Assembly: GCA_965200115.1 (NCBI GenBank)
Contig: OZ241336.1
Coordinates: forward strand, 1,178,001-1,242,000
Origin: JAPOUP01 sp026708635
GTDB taxonomy: Bacteria; Pseudomonadota; Alphaproteobacteria; Rhodobacterales; Rhodobacteraceae
DNA: 64,000 nucleotides
Reading direction: 5' to 3'
Positions 17,384 through 26,038 of this stretch are shown piece after piece. Within the stretch, counting starts at the first letter, position 1. Every line of letters begins with the position of its first letter. The position numbers were made by a program, and so were the translations under genes. Under the pieces are notes generated by a model. It was given only the letters and a program-made list of their open reading frames with translations. It searched no databases and was not told the DNA's origin.

Positions 17384-17802
17384 CGCCATCTCCCAAGTGT
17401 GCCGCGCGGCCGATAAGTCCGGGTTTCCGCCTCACGCAAGCGGCATTTGTCGCCGCGCTTACATCAACCGGCCAATCGAATACAACGGAAAAGCCGCCGC
17501 GCCGAAAATCCTTGCCAATCCACTCCACTGCGCAAAGTCAATGGCCCGGGCGATGGACTGAACTATCGGCATGCGTGGAGGCAAAGCCCCGTCGGGAACC
17601 GGCATTTGCCGACGGGCTCCGCGCCTATTGACAGTCATGACCCGCGCTCCTGCCATTGCCTCATGCGGCGCGCCGCCGCCTGACGCACCGAACAGCCACG
17701 AAAACAGGCCCCGGCTTCCGGCTCACGCCCGAAGCGCGGTGCCTTTCCTGTCCGAACGCATGGAATCCTTGTCCGAATGCCATTGGCGGGCGATGCGCCC
17801 GG
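17384..17802. other. Intergenic at the border of the second accessory zone
   Basis: About 420 bp between the dehydrogenase and the YafQ remnant. No gene, RNA or repeat was recognised on either strand. Confidence 0.55.
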
Positions 17803-18062
17803 TCAGAGTCCGAGTTGGCCGTGCGAGCCGAGGCGGACCAGATCGAGGTGGTCGGCGTCGGGCTTGCGGTAGATCAGCACCAGGTCGGACCGGACATGGC
17901 AGTCCCGATGGTCCTTCCACTGTCCGCCAAGCGCATGGTCACGGTGCCAGCGGCCGATCCTCCGCCAGTTCGGCCACGATACGGGCAAGCTCCGCATCGA
18001 CGGTCCTGGCGAAACGGCCTTTGCTCTCGCGCCTGTAGTCCCTTTTGAAGGCCGCGGTCCGC
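17803..18062 (-). pseudogene. YafQ-family toxin, frameshifted
   Basis: The upstream part reads AAFKRDYRRESKGRFARTVD and AELARIVAELAEDRPLA in one frame. The downstream part, HRDHALGGQWKDHRDCHVRS, DLVLIYRKPDADHLDLVRL and GSHGQLGL, is in another. The shift lies near 17945, between RPLA and HRDHALGG. YafQ is an mRNA-cleaving RelE-superfamily toxin; the catalytic-region histidines and the C-terminal strand are intact, but they are not joined in frame to the N-terminal helices. It follows the RelB-like antitoxin. Confidence 0.8.
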
Positions 18063-18323
18063 CTAATCCTCCGCGTGGAGGTCGGCCATCAGGCCGTCGA
18101 CGTCGCCGACCGTGACCAGCTCGCCCCGGCGGGCCGCCTCCATCGCCGCGACGGTCTTCGGGTTCGGCACCAGGGGCTCGAAGGGCAGGCGCTTCTCGGC
18201 CGCGATCCGCACCATCATCAGGCGAAAGGCGTCGGATACCGTGAGGCCGATCGCATCGAGCACGGCGGCGGCGGCCTCCCGCCTGGTCTTCTCGTCGATG
18301 CGGGCGCGGACGACGGTGCTCGT
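18063..18323 (-). pseudogene. RelB/DinJ-family antitoxin, start codon apparently lost
   Basis: The 86 codons read STVVRARIDEKTRREAAAAV, LDAIGLTVSDAFRLMM and a C-terminal toxin-binding tail, all in frame to a TAG at 18063-18065. An ideal AAGGAGG lies eight bases before codon one, but that codon is ACG, where family members have ATG (M-S/A-T-V-V-R). Translation could still begin weakly at ACG or at an upstream TTG or GTG. I class it as a probable pseudogene because its YafQ partner is also broken. Confidence 0.6.
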
Positions 18324-18405
18324 GCCTCGATCCTCCTTGTTGGGCCACAATGTAGCCTGCCTACGCAGCGGATGTCCATACCGCAACGGATCGCGGCGCA
18401 GCCAA

Positions 18406-18678
18406 TCATAAAGCGCTGATGTCGATGCGCTCGCCCCAGGGCTCGCGGTGCCGGTCGCCGGGCGGGTTTCCATAGTTGATCCAGATAACGGAAAACGGCG
18501 GCTCCGCCTCGGAATAGCGCGAGCACTCCATGTCGGTGAGATAGAGGCAGACTCCCTGCTGGACATCGTTCTCGCCGACCAGCAGAACAGGTTTCGGGCG
18601 CATTCCGTCGAACGGAGATCTAAGGCCCAGGTCCTGGAGGGGTCCGTAGTTCCCAAGTTGAAGTCGCGTTAGGTAAAT
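18406..18678 (-). pseudogene. N-terminal fragment resembling a SMC/AAA-type ATPase
   Basis: The frame reads YLTRLQLGNYGPLQDLGL and then VLLVGEND. This resembles the first strands of OLD/SMC-like ATPases (L-x-x-x-N-Y/F-G-P-L-x-D followed by V-G-E-N), but the GKS of the Walker A loop is missing and the sequence changes character (YLTDMECSRYSEAEPPF) before a TGA. The frame has GGAAGGAG upstream but an ATT where a start would sit; ATG 18603 would give a 65-residue product. The composition is protein-like, so I list it as a relic, with the family uncertain. Confidence 0.35.
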
Positions 18679-18815
18679 GCGCTCCTTCCTCGAATGCTTG
18701 CTGGGCGGCGCCGATCAATCACCGTAGAGTGGTCCGAGTTTGCGAATCTGGCATCGACTAGACGAAACAGCCAATTCATTTTGGTGCCGCCATGCGTCGG
18801 CTACCTCGCACATAG

Positions 18816-19901
18816 TCACTGGCGCGCCGTCAGAAGCGTCAGGAGCGGCGGGTTGATGTACAGGTTCTCGCGCCCCGCCCTAATCTCCTCCAGGAGGCCT
18901 TCGGCTGCGAGGGCCTTCAGATAGACGGCGGCCGTCTGGCGCTTGGCGATATCCGCTTTGACCACGTCGCCGATCCGGCAGTAGGGATGCACGAAGATCA
19001 GTTCCGCCAGCTCCCGGGAGTAGATCTTCGGCATTCTCTGTCGAATTCCGGCACCCGTCTCGTCGAGAAGCTCCCGGATCGCGCGGATTTTCGCCGTGGT
19101 CCATTCCGCCGTCGTTCTGACGGCCTCCAGAAAGAACAGTATCCATGCTTCCCAGTCCTGCCGGGTCGTCACCTCGAGCAGATGCCGGTAGTACAGCACC
19201 CTGTTCCGGATGATGTGCCGACTGAGATAGAGCACGGGTATATCCAGAAGGCCCTTGTCAACGAGATAGAGCAGGTTCAGCACGCGTCCGGTCCGTCCGT
19301 TTCCGTCGACGAACGGGTGGATCGCCTCGAACTGATAATGCATGACCGCAAGGCGGATCAGCGGGTCGATCTCCTCGGCCTCGTGAATGTAGCGTTCCCA
19401 ATTTGCCAGCTTTCCCCGGAGGACATACTCTCCCTCCGGCGGTGTGTATATGACCTCGTCGGTTGCATCGTTCACCAACGTCGTTCCCGGCGTGGTGCGA
19501 ATGTCGAGTCCCACCCCCTTGATCGTTCGACAGATCTCGACAGCCATGGCGGTCGACACCGGCCGTCGCCTCAGCATCTCGAAACCTCGGTGCAAGGCAG
19601 TACGGTAGCGCAGTGCCTCTTTGGTGGCAGGGTCGGCTCGACCCGCCGCGTCGTTGGCATAGCGGAACAGTCGGTCCGTCGTCGTGACGATGTTCTCGAT
19701 CTCGGAACTCGCCTGCGCTTCGAGCAGGGGGATCGAGTTGATCAGCATCGCCTGGTTCGGGATGAGATTTCCGGAGACGCGGAGCTCCGCCAGTGCCGCG
19801 CGCGCGGCGATGCAACTCCGGAGAATGGCCTTGGTCTCGGTTTCCGAAGCCGGCGGCAGGTCCGGAAGGTCGTTGAAAGGACGGTTGGGATCGAACACCA
19901 T
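18816..19901 (-). CDS. Fic-family protein with C-terminal winged helix
   Basis: The protein has an N-terminal Fic_N-type domain, the Fic core motif HPFVDGNGRTGR (HPFx[D/E]GNGRxxR, complete, so AMPylation-competent in principle), and a C-terminal winged-helix segment (GDVVKADIAKRQTAAVYLKA followed by AAEGLLEEI). Fic enzymes transfer AMP or related groups to target hydroxyls. The frame is open upstream to 20093, but ATG 19901, preceded by GCAGGA, gives the usual start (MVFDPNRPFNDLPDLPP); the extra residues would translate a palindrome. The palindrome 20 bp upstream (19923-19975) suggests autoregulation through the winged helix. Confidence 0.88.
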   Translation of the reverse strand: MVFDPNRPFNDLPDLPPASETETKAILRSCIAARAALAELRVSGNLIPNQAMLINSIPLLEAQASSEIENIVTTTDRLFRYANDAAGRADPATKEALRYRTALHRGFEMLRRRPVSTAMAVEICRTIKGVGLDIRTTPGTTLVNDATDEVIYTPPEGEYVLRGKLANWERYIHEAEEIDPLIRLAVMHYQFEAIHPFVDGNGRTGRVLNLLYLVDKGLLDIPVLYLSRHIIRNRVLYYRHLLEVTTRQDWEAWILFFLEAVRTTAEWTTAKIRAIRELLDETGAGIRQRMPKIYSRELAELIFVHPYCRIGDVVKADIAKRQTAAVYLKALAAEGLLEEIRAGRENLYINPPLLTLLTARQ

Positions 19902-19922
19902 GTCGATGTATCCTGCTTCTCT

Positions 19923-19975
19923 CGACACGTATTCCGAACATGTCGATCTCATCGACATGTTCGGAATACGTGTCG
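19923..19975. promoter_or_regulatory. Perfect 25-bp inverted repeat upstream of fic
   Basis: Two perfect 25-bp arms (19923-19947 and 19951-19975) are separated by only CTC. The core TGTCGAT/ATCGACA recurs just outside, at 19901-19907 and around 19997. In DNA this is an excellent dimeric-protein operator; in RNA it would fold into a long hairpin about 20 nt before the fic start codon. Confidence 0.75.
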
Positions 19976-20203
19976 ATGCGGAGAGAATATATCGACATGT
20001 TGATCCGTGGCAAACAGATGGGCTGGCAATGTTGACCGCTGTCCCTCGGGCGTCTCGCGCTCTGCCGCCAACGGAAGGGAATGAACGCCGCAAGTGCGTG
20101 AGAACCGGGGAGGTTACGCGGCGGAAACGTTGAGGCCGACCGCGTCAGGAGTCAAACACTCCAGCGGGCGGCAGGCTGTAGATTCAAACTTATCTTTTGT
20201 AGA

Positions 20204-20461
20204 TCATCGTTCGCCATGCATGCGGTTCATGGCGTTACGCAGCGCCACCTCCAGCCCCTGCAGCGGTCCGTAAAAGGCGGCGCTGGCCGCGGTGTTCCAG
20301 ACATGGAGCCGGACCGCCCCTTCCCGGTCATTTCGGGTGGCGTCGAGATATGTGCCGAGGCGCTCTCGCGAGAGGAAGACCTCGAGATCGTCGAGGATTT
20401 CGTTCGTGTAGCGGAAGCCGTTGACGTCCAGTCCCCGGTTTGCTGCACTCACCCCGTACAC
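20204..20461 (-). pseudogene. Abi-like (abortive infection) protein, N-terminal fragment
   Basis: The frame includes LEVFLSRERLGTYL, RLHVWNTAASAAFYGPLQGL and EVALRNAMN, which is the N-terminal signature of Abi_2-like proteins (L-S-x-x-R-L-x-x-Y ... E/Y-x-W-N ... L-E-V-x-L-R-N). Full members have about 220-300 residues; this one stops after 85. Abi proteins are phage-defence or toxin-like HEPN proteins, and the catalytic C-terminal region is missing. Confidence 0.6.
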
Positions 20462-20522
20462 CCCGGACCCGCCTCTGCCACCCGGTATGCGCCCGGGGTT
20501 CTTGTTTCAATCCCGGATCCAC

Positions 20523-21037
20523 TCATGACGGTCTCGCCACGCCGCCACTTCGGCTTCGGCGGGATCCCCGCCTGAAGACCGCCCTGCGGGCCGTCCTGAC
20601 GGCTTCGTCCACCTCGCGGAATTCCGGTTCGAGCTTCTTCAGCCGCGCCACCGGCACGCCGGGGTCGTATATGTTGGTCAGCTTTCCGCATGCGTGGCCT
20701 GGCGCTCGAAATGTTTGAAGAGCCCGGCCGTTTCGAGATCCGCGATGTCACGCCGCACCTGACGGGCGCTGAGATCCAGTCGCTCGGCCAGGACCGCCTT
20801 GCCGGGATACGGCTTTAGGCCGCGTTCCCACCAGAAATCGCGGACCTGCATCAGAACGGCGAACTGCGTCGGGTTGAGCCCCAGGCAGTTCTGGGTCCGC
20901 AGCAGCAGCGACGGGACGACGCGGAAGCCCAGCGTGATGCCCCCTCGTATGCTCCATTTCCTCTCGGACGCCCGTCCGACGTCCTTCTCCGGGCGCAGCC
21001 GGACTAAATTGTCCGCCACGGCGTTTCCGGTCCCGCT
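20523..21037 (-). pseudogene. Winged-helix DNA-binding protein, frameshifted near its end
   Basis: The first frame has LGLNPTQFAVLMQVRDFWW, PGKAVLAERLDLSARQVRRD and IADLETAGL, a winged helix like those of replication-initiator or phage regulators. It terminates at 20678, but a neighbouring frame continues sensibly with KLTNIYDPGVPVARLKKLE and FREVDEAVRTARRA to a TGA at 20523-20525. A single frameshift near 20690 explains both. A truncated, DNA-binding product of about 119 residues may still be made. I chose ATG 21037; an upstream ATG at 21070 is also open. Confidence 0.55.
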
Positions 21038-21213
21038 CATCATAGATGCCGGGAATCCCATGGGAATCACGAAAACTCAAATATGTGGCGGCGAAAGTCG
21101 GCGTCCGGCGTGGTGTTCGGCCCTTGATGGTCGCCATAACATGCTGCAAAATAACACTATTGACGATGACCGGCGATGACTGACGCTCATAGGGGAGAAG
21201 TGGCGGAATTTCT

Positions 21214-21798
21214 CTAGGCAAACTCATAACCTGAAGCCTGGTTACCCCACACGGTCCAGCCTTCGCGCGGCCCTCGGCCAAAGAGTTCGAGATACGGCCC
21301 CCAGCTGCATCGCTCGATCACGTCATACTGCTCGTCAGGCTTGCGCGAATGCTCTCGCTTCCTGGTTGCAATCATGTTGACCTGCCTGCGTCCGGGATCA
21401 AGCGTTCTGGCTCCCTTGCCATGTACGCCAAACAGCAGAATTTCCGTCACATTCCTGAAGTAAAATCCGACACCGCGGCCGTCAGAGCCCCCATCTTTTC
21501 TGATCTTGTGCCAGATCAGGTTGGTCTTGTACTCAAATCCCCACGCCTCCAGAACGCGAAGACCTTCCGGCAGGAGCGCATTGGGAACCCAGAGGTAGCA
21601 GTGCGCGACATCGCGGACATGGTCCCTGACCGGAAGATCGGCGATCTCTTTCACGGACAGTGTTTCGTATCGCGCGAGCCTGCGGTGCTCGGGCGCGACT
21701 TTTCCGGTTCTGTTCACGAAACGCCATGGCGGGTCAGCCAGAACGGTTCCAAACATCTGTCCGCTGAGTTCACGTGACAAATCCGACATGGCTGACAT
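21214..21798 (-). CDS. MT-A70 family adenine methyltransferase
   Basis: This 194-residue protein has the catalytic DPPW motif (VLADPPWRF), TLSVKEIADLPV, CYLWVPNALLPEGLRVLEAW and TNLIWHK, the standard order of bacterial MT-A70 enzymes that methylate N6-adenine in DNA (or, in eukaryotes, RNA). Such genes are common in prophages and islands and may protect DNA from restriction. Start 21798 is preceded by GGAGAG at a good distance; ATG 21789 is an alternative. No restriction endonuclease is adjacent, so it is probably an orphan methylase. Confidence 0.88.
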   Translation of the reverse strand: MSAMSDLSRELSGQMFGTVLADPPWRFVNRTGKVAPEHRRLARYETLSVKEIADLPVRDHVRDVAHCYLWVPNALLPEGLRVLEAWGFEYKTNLIWHKIRKDGGSDGRGVGFYFRNVTEILLFGVHGKGARTLDPGRRQVNMIATRKREHSRKPDEQYDVIERCSWGPYLELFGRGPREGWTVWGNQASGYEFA

Positions 21799-22039
21799 TA
21801 TGACCGCTCTCCGCAAGGCCGAACAGGCGTTCTGTCCGATGATACCGTCAATTTCGTGCTGGCCTCGACCGTCCCCGAACTCACACCACCGGGCCCGGGA
21901 CCGCAAGCGCGGATTTTATCTTCGCGACGGGGCCGGCACCCCGCGGAGATGGTCGCCCACAAGGAAAATGATGGGCGGGCGGCCGATGGTCGCGCGCGCC
22001 ACCAATCCGACTCCGCCGTTGGGCCGCGCTCGGACGGGA

Positions 22040-22357
22040 TGGCCGGTTCGAGCGGAGAGATTGGTTCCGGCAAGTCTCCCCGTACCGTCGTCCAGACGAT
22101 ATGGGGATGTCGAAATACGCATGCACGAGTCGATTGCGCATTCCGACGATCCGTTCCCACGGTATTTCCGACAAATGTTGACGTGTAGGATCGGTGACCC
22201 CAGTTGCCGCCTCGCGGATGATCTCGACATCCTTGATCGGCGCGAGAGCCAATTGGCGATCGTTGGCGAGGCCGCGCGTTCGTCGACGAGCGACGGCCAC
22301 CGCCTCTCGCGCGGAGGCCGGCATGTGCGGCAAACGGATTTTGTCATCCCTGCGCAT
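22040..22357 (-). pseudogene. HepT-like HEPN toxin, frameshifted
   Basis: The frame carries RLPHMPASAREAVAVARRR, LALAPIKDVEIIREAATGV and the HEPN catalytic motif R-N-R-L-V-H-A-Y (R-x4-H-x-Y). Directly after YFDI the sequence goes out of frame; the next frame resumes with HIVWTTVRGDLPEPI, the normal C-terminal helix. The shift is near 22110. HepT is an RNase or AMPylation target neutralised by MntA. Because the catalytic motif is before the shift, a truncated product would keep it but lose the last helix. Confidence 0.75.
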
Positions 22358-22649
22358 GCCGGATATCCGCCCTGTCGAGGACTTCCTGACGGAAATACCG
22401 GCTCAGATCCTCCGGAGTTCGCAGGTCCACCTTGCGACCACCAAACAGCGGCGACCGCTCGATCTCCACATTGGCCACGCCCATCAGTCCGGGTGCGCGT
22501 CCTGACGCCAACTTGACCAGCACATCGATATCGCTTTCAGGGCCGAAATCCGCCCGTAACGCCGAGCCGAAAGTCGCCAGACGCCGGATGCCGTGCGCTT
22601 GATGGAAATCGGCCAGTTCGGACTTTGGGACAGCCAGTTCCGCATTCAT
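22344..22649 (-). CDS. MntA-like nucleotidyltransferase antitoxin
   Basis: This 101-residue minimal nucleotidyltransferase has the G-S-x10-D-x-D active site in FGSALRADFGPESDIDVLV. MntA-type enzymes AMPylate and so silence HepT toxins. The ATG at 22649 overlaps the TGA of an upstream fragment (ATGA), and its own end overlaps the HepT frame by 14 bp, so all three were translated together. It is intact while its toxin is not. Confidence 0.85.
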   Translation of the reverse strand: MNAELAVPKSELADFHQAHGIRRLATFGSALRADFGPESDIDVLVKLASGRAPGLMGVANVEIERSPLFGGRKVDLRTPEDLSRYFRQEVLDRADIRHAQG

Positions 22650-22876
22650 GTCCAAACTACCTTGTTGGCGTCGACGTCAGAGCCCGCGGCTTTCAACTCT
22701 TGGACGAGCTTAATCCGCCAACCGATCCGATTGTCCGGGGGAATATAGACCACACCGTCGCAATCCGGTGATCCTTTGAAATCGTCCTTTGCCGGAGCGC
22801 AGATCCTCTCCCGACCGAGCGCCCCGGCAAAGTAATCGGTTGGAGGTCCAACTTTTCCGAAAACCCGAGGCCCGGT
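22646..22876 (-). pseudogene. C-terminal fragment of an unknown protein upstream of mntA
   Basis: The frame reads GPPTDYFAGALGRERICAPA, DCDGVVYIPPDNRIGWRIKL and VQELKAAGSDVDANKVVWT, ending in a TGA that overlaps the mntA ATG. The composition is natural and the coupling suggests a real gene end. I do not recognise the family, and no start or upstream part could be followed beyond about 22880, where other frames take over. Confidence 0.4.
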
Positions 22877-23087
22877 CGGTCTCCGTCGTGACCAAGCCGA
22901 CGGACAGGTTCACACATTCCATATTGACTTGCGCGTAGGTCTCGATCCGCCGCGCTATGATCTACCCTCGAATATCGGACACCCGATTGGCTCGCCGATC
23001 CAACGCAATAGCACAAGCGTTCCACCCATCGGTCGCATCTCGCCAGTGGCTCGAATGATTAGGCAGGATCCCCACAGGGATGGCGGT

Positions 23088-23258
23088 TTATACTTGGGTC
23101 GGTTTGTTCCCCTCGCGGGAAGTGAATCCCTCGAACAGCCCCTCCAATCGCGCCATGCGCTCCCGCAGTTCGTCTATGTCGCTGCTGAGCTTCCACAGGA
23201 AAGCCAATATTCCGACAATGCCAGCCAACGTTATCCAGTCTGTCGATATTGCCATCAT
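23088..23258 (-). CDS. Small single-helix membrane protein with coiled coil
   Basis: The 56-residue frame starts MMAISTDWITLAGIVGILAF, one transmembrane helix, and continues with a heptad-like amphipathic helix (LSSDIDELRERMARLEGLFE) and a short polar tail. This layout (one membrane anchor plus a short coiled coil) is shared by many small phage or stress proteins such as XhlA-like ones. The ribosome site is weak (GGGC). It is not conserved enough by eye to name. Confidence 0.5.
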   Translation of the reverse strand: MMAISTDWITLAGIVGILAFLWKLSSDIDELRERMARLEGLFEGFTSREGNKPTQV

Positions 23259-23687
23259 TTAATTGCCCATTTGCGGAACATGACCGACATAGGTGAGTGA
23301 TAGCGTCGGTGCCCAAACTCCAATGCCCGTGATTGGCTACCGGTTCGCCAGGGAGGCATTCCGGTTCAATCCCTTGAACCACGCCCTGATTCTCATGTTC
23401 ACTTATTCCCGATATAGATCCAGACTCTTTATCAGGCAAAGGCCGTTCTCCGGTCCTCATGGACCCAAAGCGGTTTTCGGATTGATTTTCGGGCTCCAGC
23501 CCCCGTCAACGATAGGCTGGGCGCGGAGCCATGGTTCCGCCCGGAGCGGTTCACGGTCCCGGTGCGGGTCGCCAGCGCCATGCCTCTCCCATTACCCTTT
23601 CGGTCAGACCCGGCGAACGTTGAGGTACGGCATGGTTCCCCACCCAGACTGACATCCACCCCTGGTTTCAGGGACCGGAATACGGGA
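23259..23687. other. Intergenic downstream of the cco operon
   Basis: About 430 bp. A short hairpin CCCTG-GTTT-CAGGG at 23660-23673 follows the ccoS stop on the minus strand but has no T-run. No gene was recognised. Confidence 0.5.
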
Positions 23688-23846
23688 TCACCGCGCGGGA
23701 CGGTCGTCATGCTCGCCCGTCAATATTCGCCGCGAGTCGCCTTCGGGGTCGCTGTACTGGCTCGACCTGAGCGTCCAGAAAAACGCGGCAAGTCCCAGAC
23801 CTCCCAGTAACAGCGAAACCGGAATCAGAACCACGAGAACGTCCAT
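23688..23846 (-). CDS. ccoS: cbb3 oxidase maturation protein CcoS
   Basis: This 52-residue protein has one N-terminal membrane helix (LVVLIPVSLLLGGLGLAAFF) followed by the diagnostic W-x-x-R-S-x-Q-Y-x-D-x-E-G-D-x-x-R-I-L. CcoS is needed for haem b and copper insertion into cbb3 oxidase. It starts two bases after the ccoI stop codon and ends the operon. It is too short for many gene callers but unmistakable. Confidence 0.92.
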   Translation of the reverse strand: MDVLVVLIPVSLLLGGLGLAAFFWTLRSSQYSDPEGDSRRILTGEHDDRPAR

Positions 23847-23848
23847 AC

Positions 23849-25987
23849 TCACCTCACCCGCAACGCGTTGAGCGAGACTGACACGGACGAGGTCGACATG
23901 GCAAGCGCGGCCGCCAGAGGCGTGGCGAATCCCAGCAACGCCACCGGAATGGCAACGGCGTTGTAAAGCGCGGCGATGGCGAAATTCTCCTTGATCCTGC
24001 GACGGGCGCGGCGCGCCGTCACGATCGCTTCCGGTATCGGGGCAAGAGAGCCGCCACAGAGGACGACGTCGGAAACCACGCGGGCGGCGTCAAGCGCCGA
24101 GGCCGGTGAAATCGACGCATGCGCGGCGGCCAAAGCCGCGGTGTCGTTGAGACCGTCACCCACCATCAGCACCCGACGGCCTTTCTCACGCAGCGCCTTG
24201 ACGTAAAGCGCTTTTTCCTCGGGCGAGGCCTGCGCCTCGAATACCTCGATGCCGGTCCGTGCGGCGATGTCAGAAACGGCCGCGGGATGGTCACCGGAAA
24301 GCAGGACAACCGCAATTCCCTTTCGTTTCAGCGCGGCGACCGCCTCGGAGGCGCCTTCGCGCAGACTGTCGCTGAAGCGGATGGCCACGGTACGCTCCCC
24401 GACGCCCAGATACGCTGCCGTCGCGGCAACCGGGGTCGCCCCAACCCAGTCGGCCCTGCCCAGGCGGACTTCGCGGCCGTCCAGTTCCGCCGCGATGCCG
24501 CAGCCGGGTGTCTCACGTAGATTCCGCAATTCGTCGTACAGCCTGTCCCGTTGCGGAAGCGCGTCGAAATCCATCTTCGCGAGCGCGGCCGCCAGGGGAT
24601 GGGACGACCCCCGCCCGAGCGCCCGGGCGAGGGCGAGATCCGAAACATCGTGGTTCGAGACCCCGGACGGTAGCGGCGCGCCTTCCGTAAGGACGCCGGT
24701 CTTGTCAAAAACGACCGTGTCGACCTCCGCCAACCGCTCCAGAGCGCTGGCGTTCTTGACCAACAGACCGCGACGGAACAGCCGGCCGCTCGCGGCCGCG
24801 GTCACCGCCGGCACGGCCAGTCCAAGGGCACACGGGCAGGTAATGATAAGAACGGCCACGGCTATGTTCAGTGACAGGCGCATGTCGCCCGACAGGGCCA
24901 TCCAGGCGACAAACGCTCCAAGAGCCAGAAGATGGACGACCGGGGCATATATCCGCGACGCCCGGTCGGCCAGTGACGTATAGCGATCACGCGCCCGTTC
25001 CGCCATGGCCACAAGGTCGGCCAACCGGCGCAGCGCGCTGTCCTCCCCGGCCGCGGTCACCCGCACCGTCAGCACGCCGGTTAAATTGATTTCTCCCGCG
25101 TTCACCGTGGTGCCGTCACCCACCGGTACGGGCACGCTTTCGCCCGTCAGAAAGGACCGGTCGGTATCGGAGCGGCCGATCTCGACGATCCCGTCCACGG
25201 GCATCCGGTCGCCCGGCAGGACCCGGACCAGATCTCCCGGCTCCAGTTCCGAAACGGGAACCGCCGATTCCCCGCCATCGCCGACTTTCAGCGCGCGCGG
25301 TGATTCCAGCGCGGTGAGTTCCGCCGCGGCCGAGCGCGCGGCCGAGCGGGTACGGTGATCAAGATAGCGGCCGGCAAGCAGAAAGAACGTCAGCGACAGC
25401 GCCGCGTCAAAATAGGCATGCTCGCCGTGCAGGGCGGTCTCGTGGATCGAGAGACCCACCGCCAGAAGAATCGCCAGCGAGATCGGGACATCCATATTCA
25501 GTCGCCCGAACCTTAACACGCTCCACGCGTTCACGAAGAAAGGCCTGCCGGAATACGCGACCGTCGGAACGGCGATCATCGCGCTGATCCAGTGAAACAG
25601 ATCGCGCGTCGCGTCCGCCGCGCCGGACCAGACCGCCACGGACAGGAGCATCACGTTCATCATCGCGAAGCCCGCCACGCCAAGCCGCATCATTAGGTCG
25701 CGGTCCGCCCGGGCCGCGACGCTTCCGTCCAGCGTTTCGGAATCAAGCTCGTACGCCCGATAGCCCCGGGAGGTTAGGGTTTGGGCGAGTTCCCTGGCAT
25801 CGGTTCCGGAATTTACATTGACCGTTGCGCGCCTCAGCGTCAGGTTCACGCGAGCGTCGCGTACGTGCGGCATCGCGTTCAGGGCGCGTTCGACACCCGC
25901 GATGCAGCCCGCGCAGTGAATGTCGGGCAGGCTGAGGAGCAGGCGTGTTTCCGCCGGCCCGGACGCGGTGGATACCCGCCCGTCCAT
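23849..25987 (-). CDS. ccoI: Copper-exporting P1B-type ATPase CcoI/FixI
   Basis: CcoI moves copper across the inner membrane for assembly of the CcoN copper centre. The protein has an N-terminal heavy-metal domain with HCAGC, eight predicted membrane helices, the TGES actuator motif, the metal-binding CPC in the sixth helix, the phosphorylation motif DKTG with T-L replaced by V-L (DKTGVLTEG), and the MVGDGLNDTAAL hinge. A GTG at 26008 extends it by seven residues; ATG 25987 has the better ribosome site (GAGG, 8-nt spacing). Confidence 0.93.
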   Translation of the reverse strand: MDGRVSTASGPAETRLLLSLPDIHCAGCIAGVERALNAMPHVRDARVNLTLRRATVNVNSGTDARELAQTLTSRGYRAYELDSETLDGSVAARADRDLMMRLGVAGFAMMNVMLLSVAVWSGAADATRDLFHWISAMIAVPTVAYSGRPFFVNAWSVLRFGRLNMDVPISLAILLAVGLSIHETALHGEHAYFDAALSLTFFLLAGRYLDHRTRSAARSAAAELTALESPRALKVGDGGESAVPVSELEPGDLVRVLPGDRMPVDGIVEIGRSDTDRSFLTGESVPVPVGDGTTVNAGEINLTGVLTVRVTAAGEDSALRRLADLVAMAERARDRYTSLADRASRIYAPVVHLLALGAFVAWMALSGDMRLSLNIAVAVLIITCPCALGLAVPAVTAAASGRLFRRGLLVKNASALERLAEVDTVVFDKTGVLTEGAPLPSGVSNHDVSDLALARALGRGSSHPLAAALAKMDFDALPQRDRLYDELRNLRETPGCGIAAELDGREVRLGRADWVGATPVAATAAYLGVGERTVAIRFSDSLREGASEAVAALKRKGIAVVLLSGDHPAAVSDIAARTGIEVFEAQASPEEKALYVKALREKGRRVLMVGDGLNDTAALAAAHASISPASALDAARVVSDVVLCGGSLAPIPEAIVTARRARRRIKENFAIAALYNAVAIPVALLGFATPLAAALAMSTSSVSVSLNALRVR

Positions 25988-26038
25988 GTGGACCGCCTCA
26001 ACGGACACGGGCCCGACCGCCGGCGTCCGCGCGGAGGG

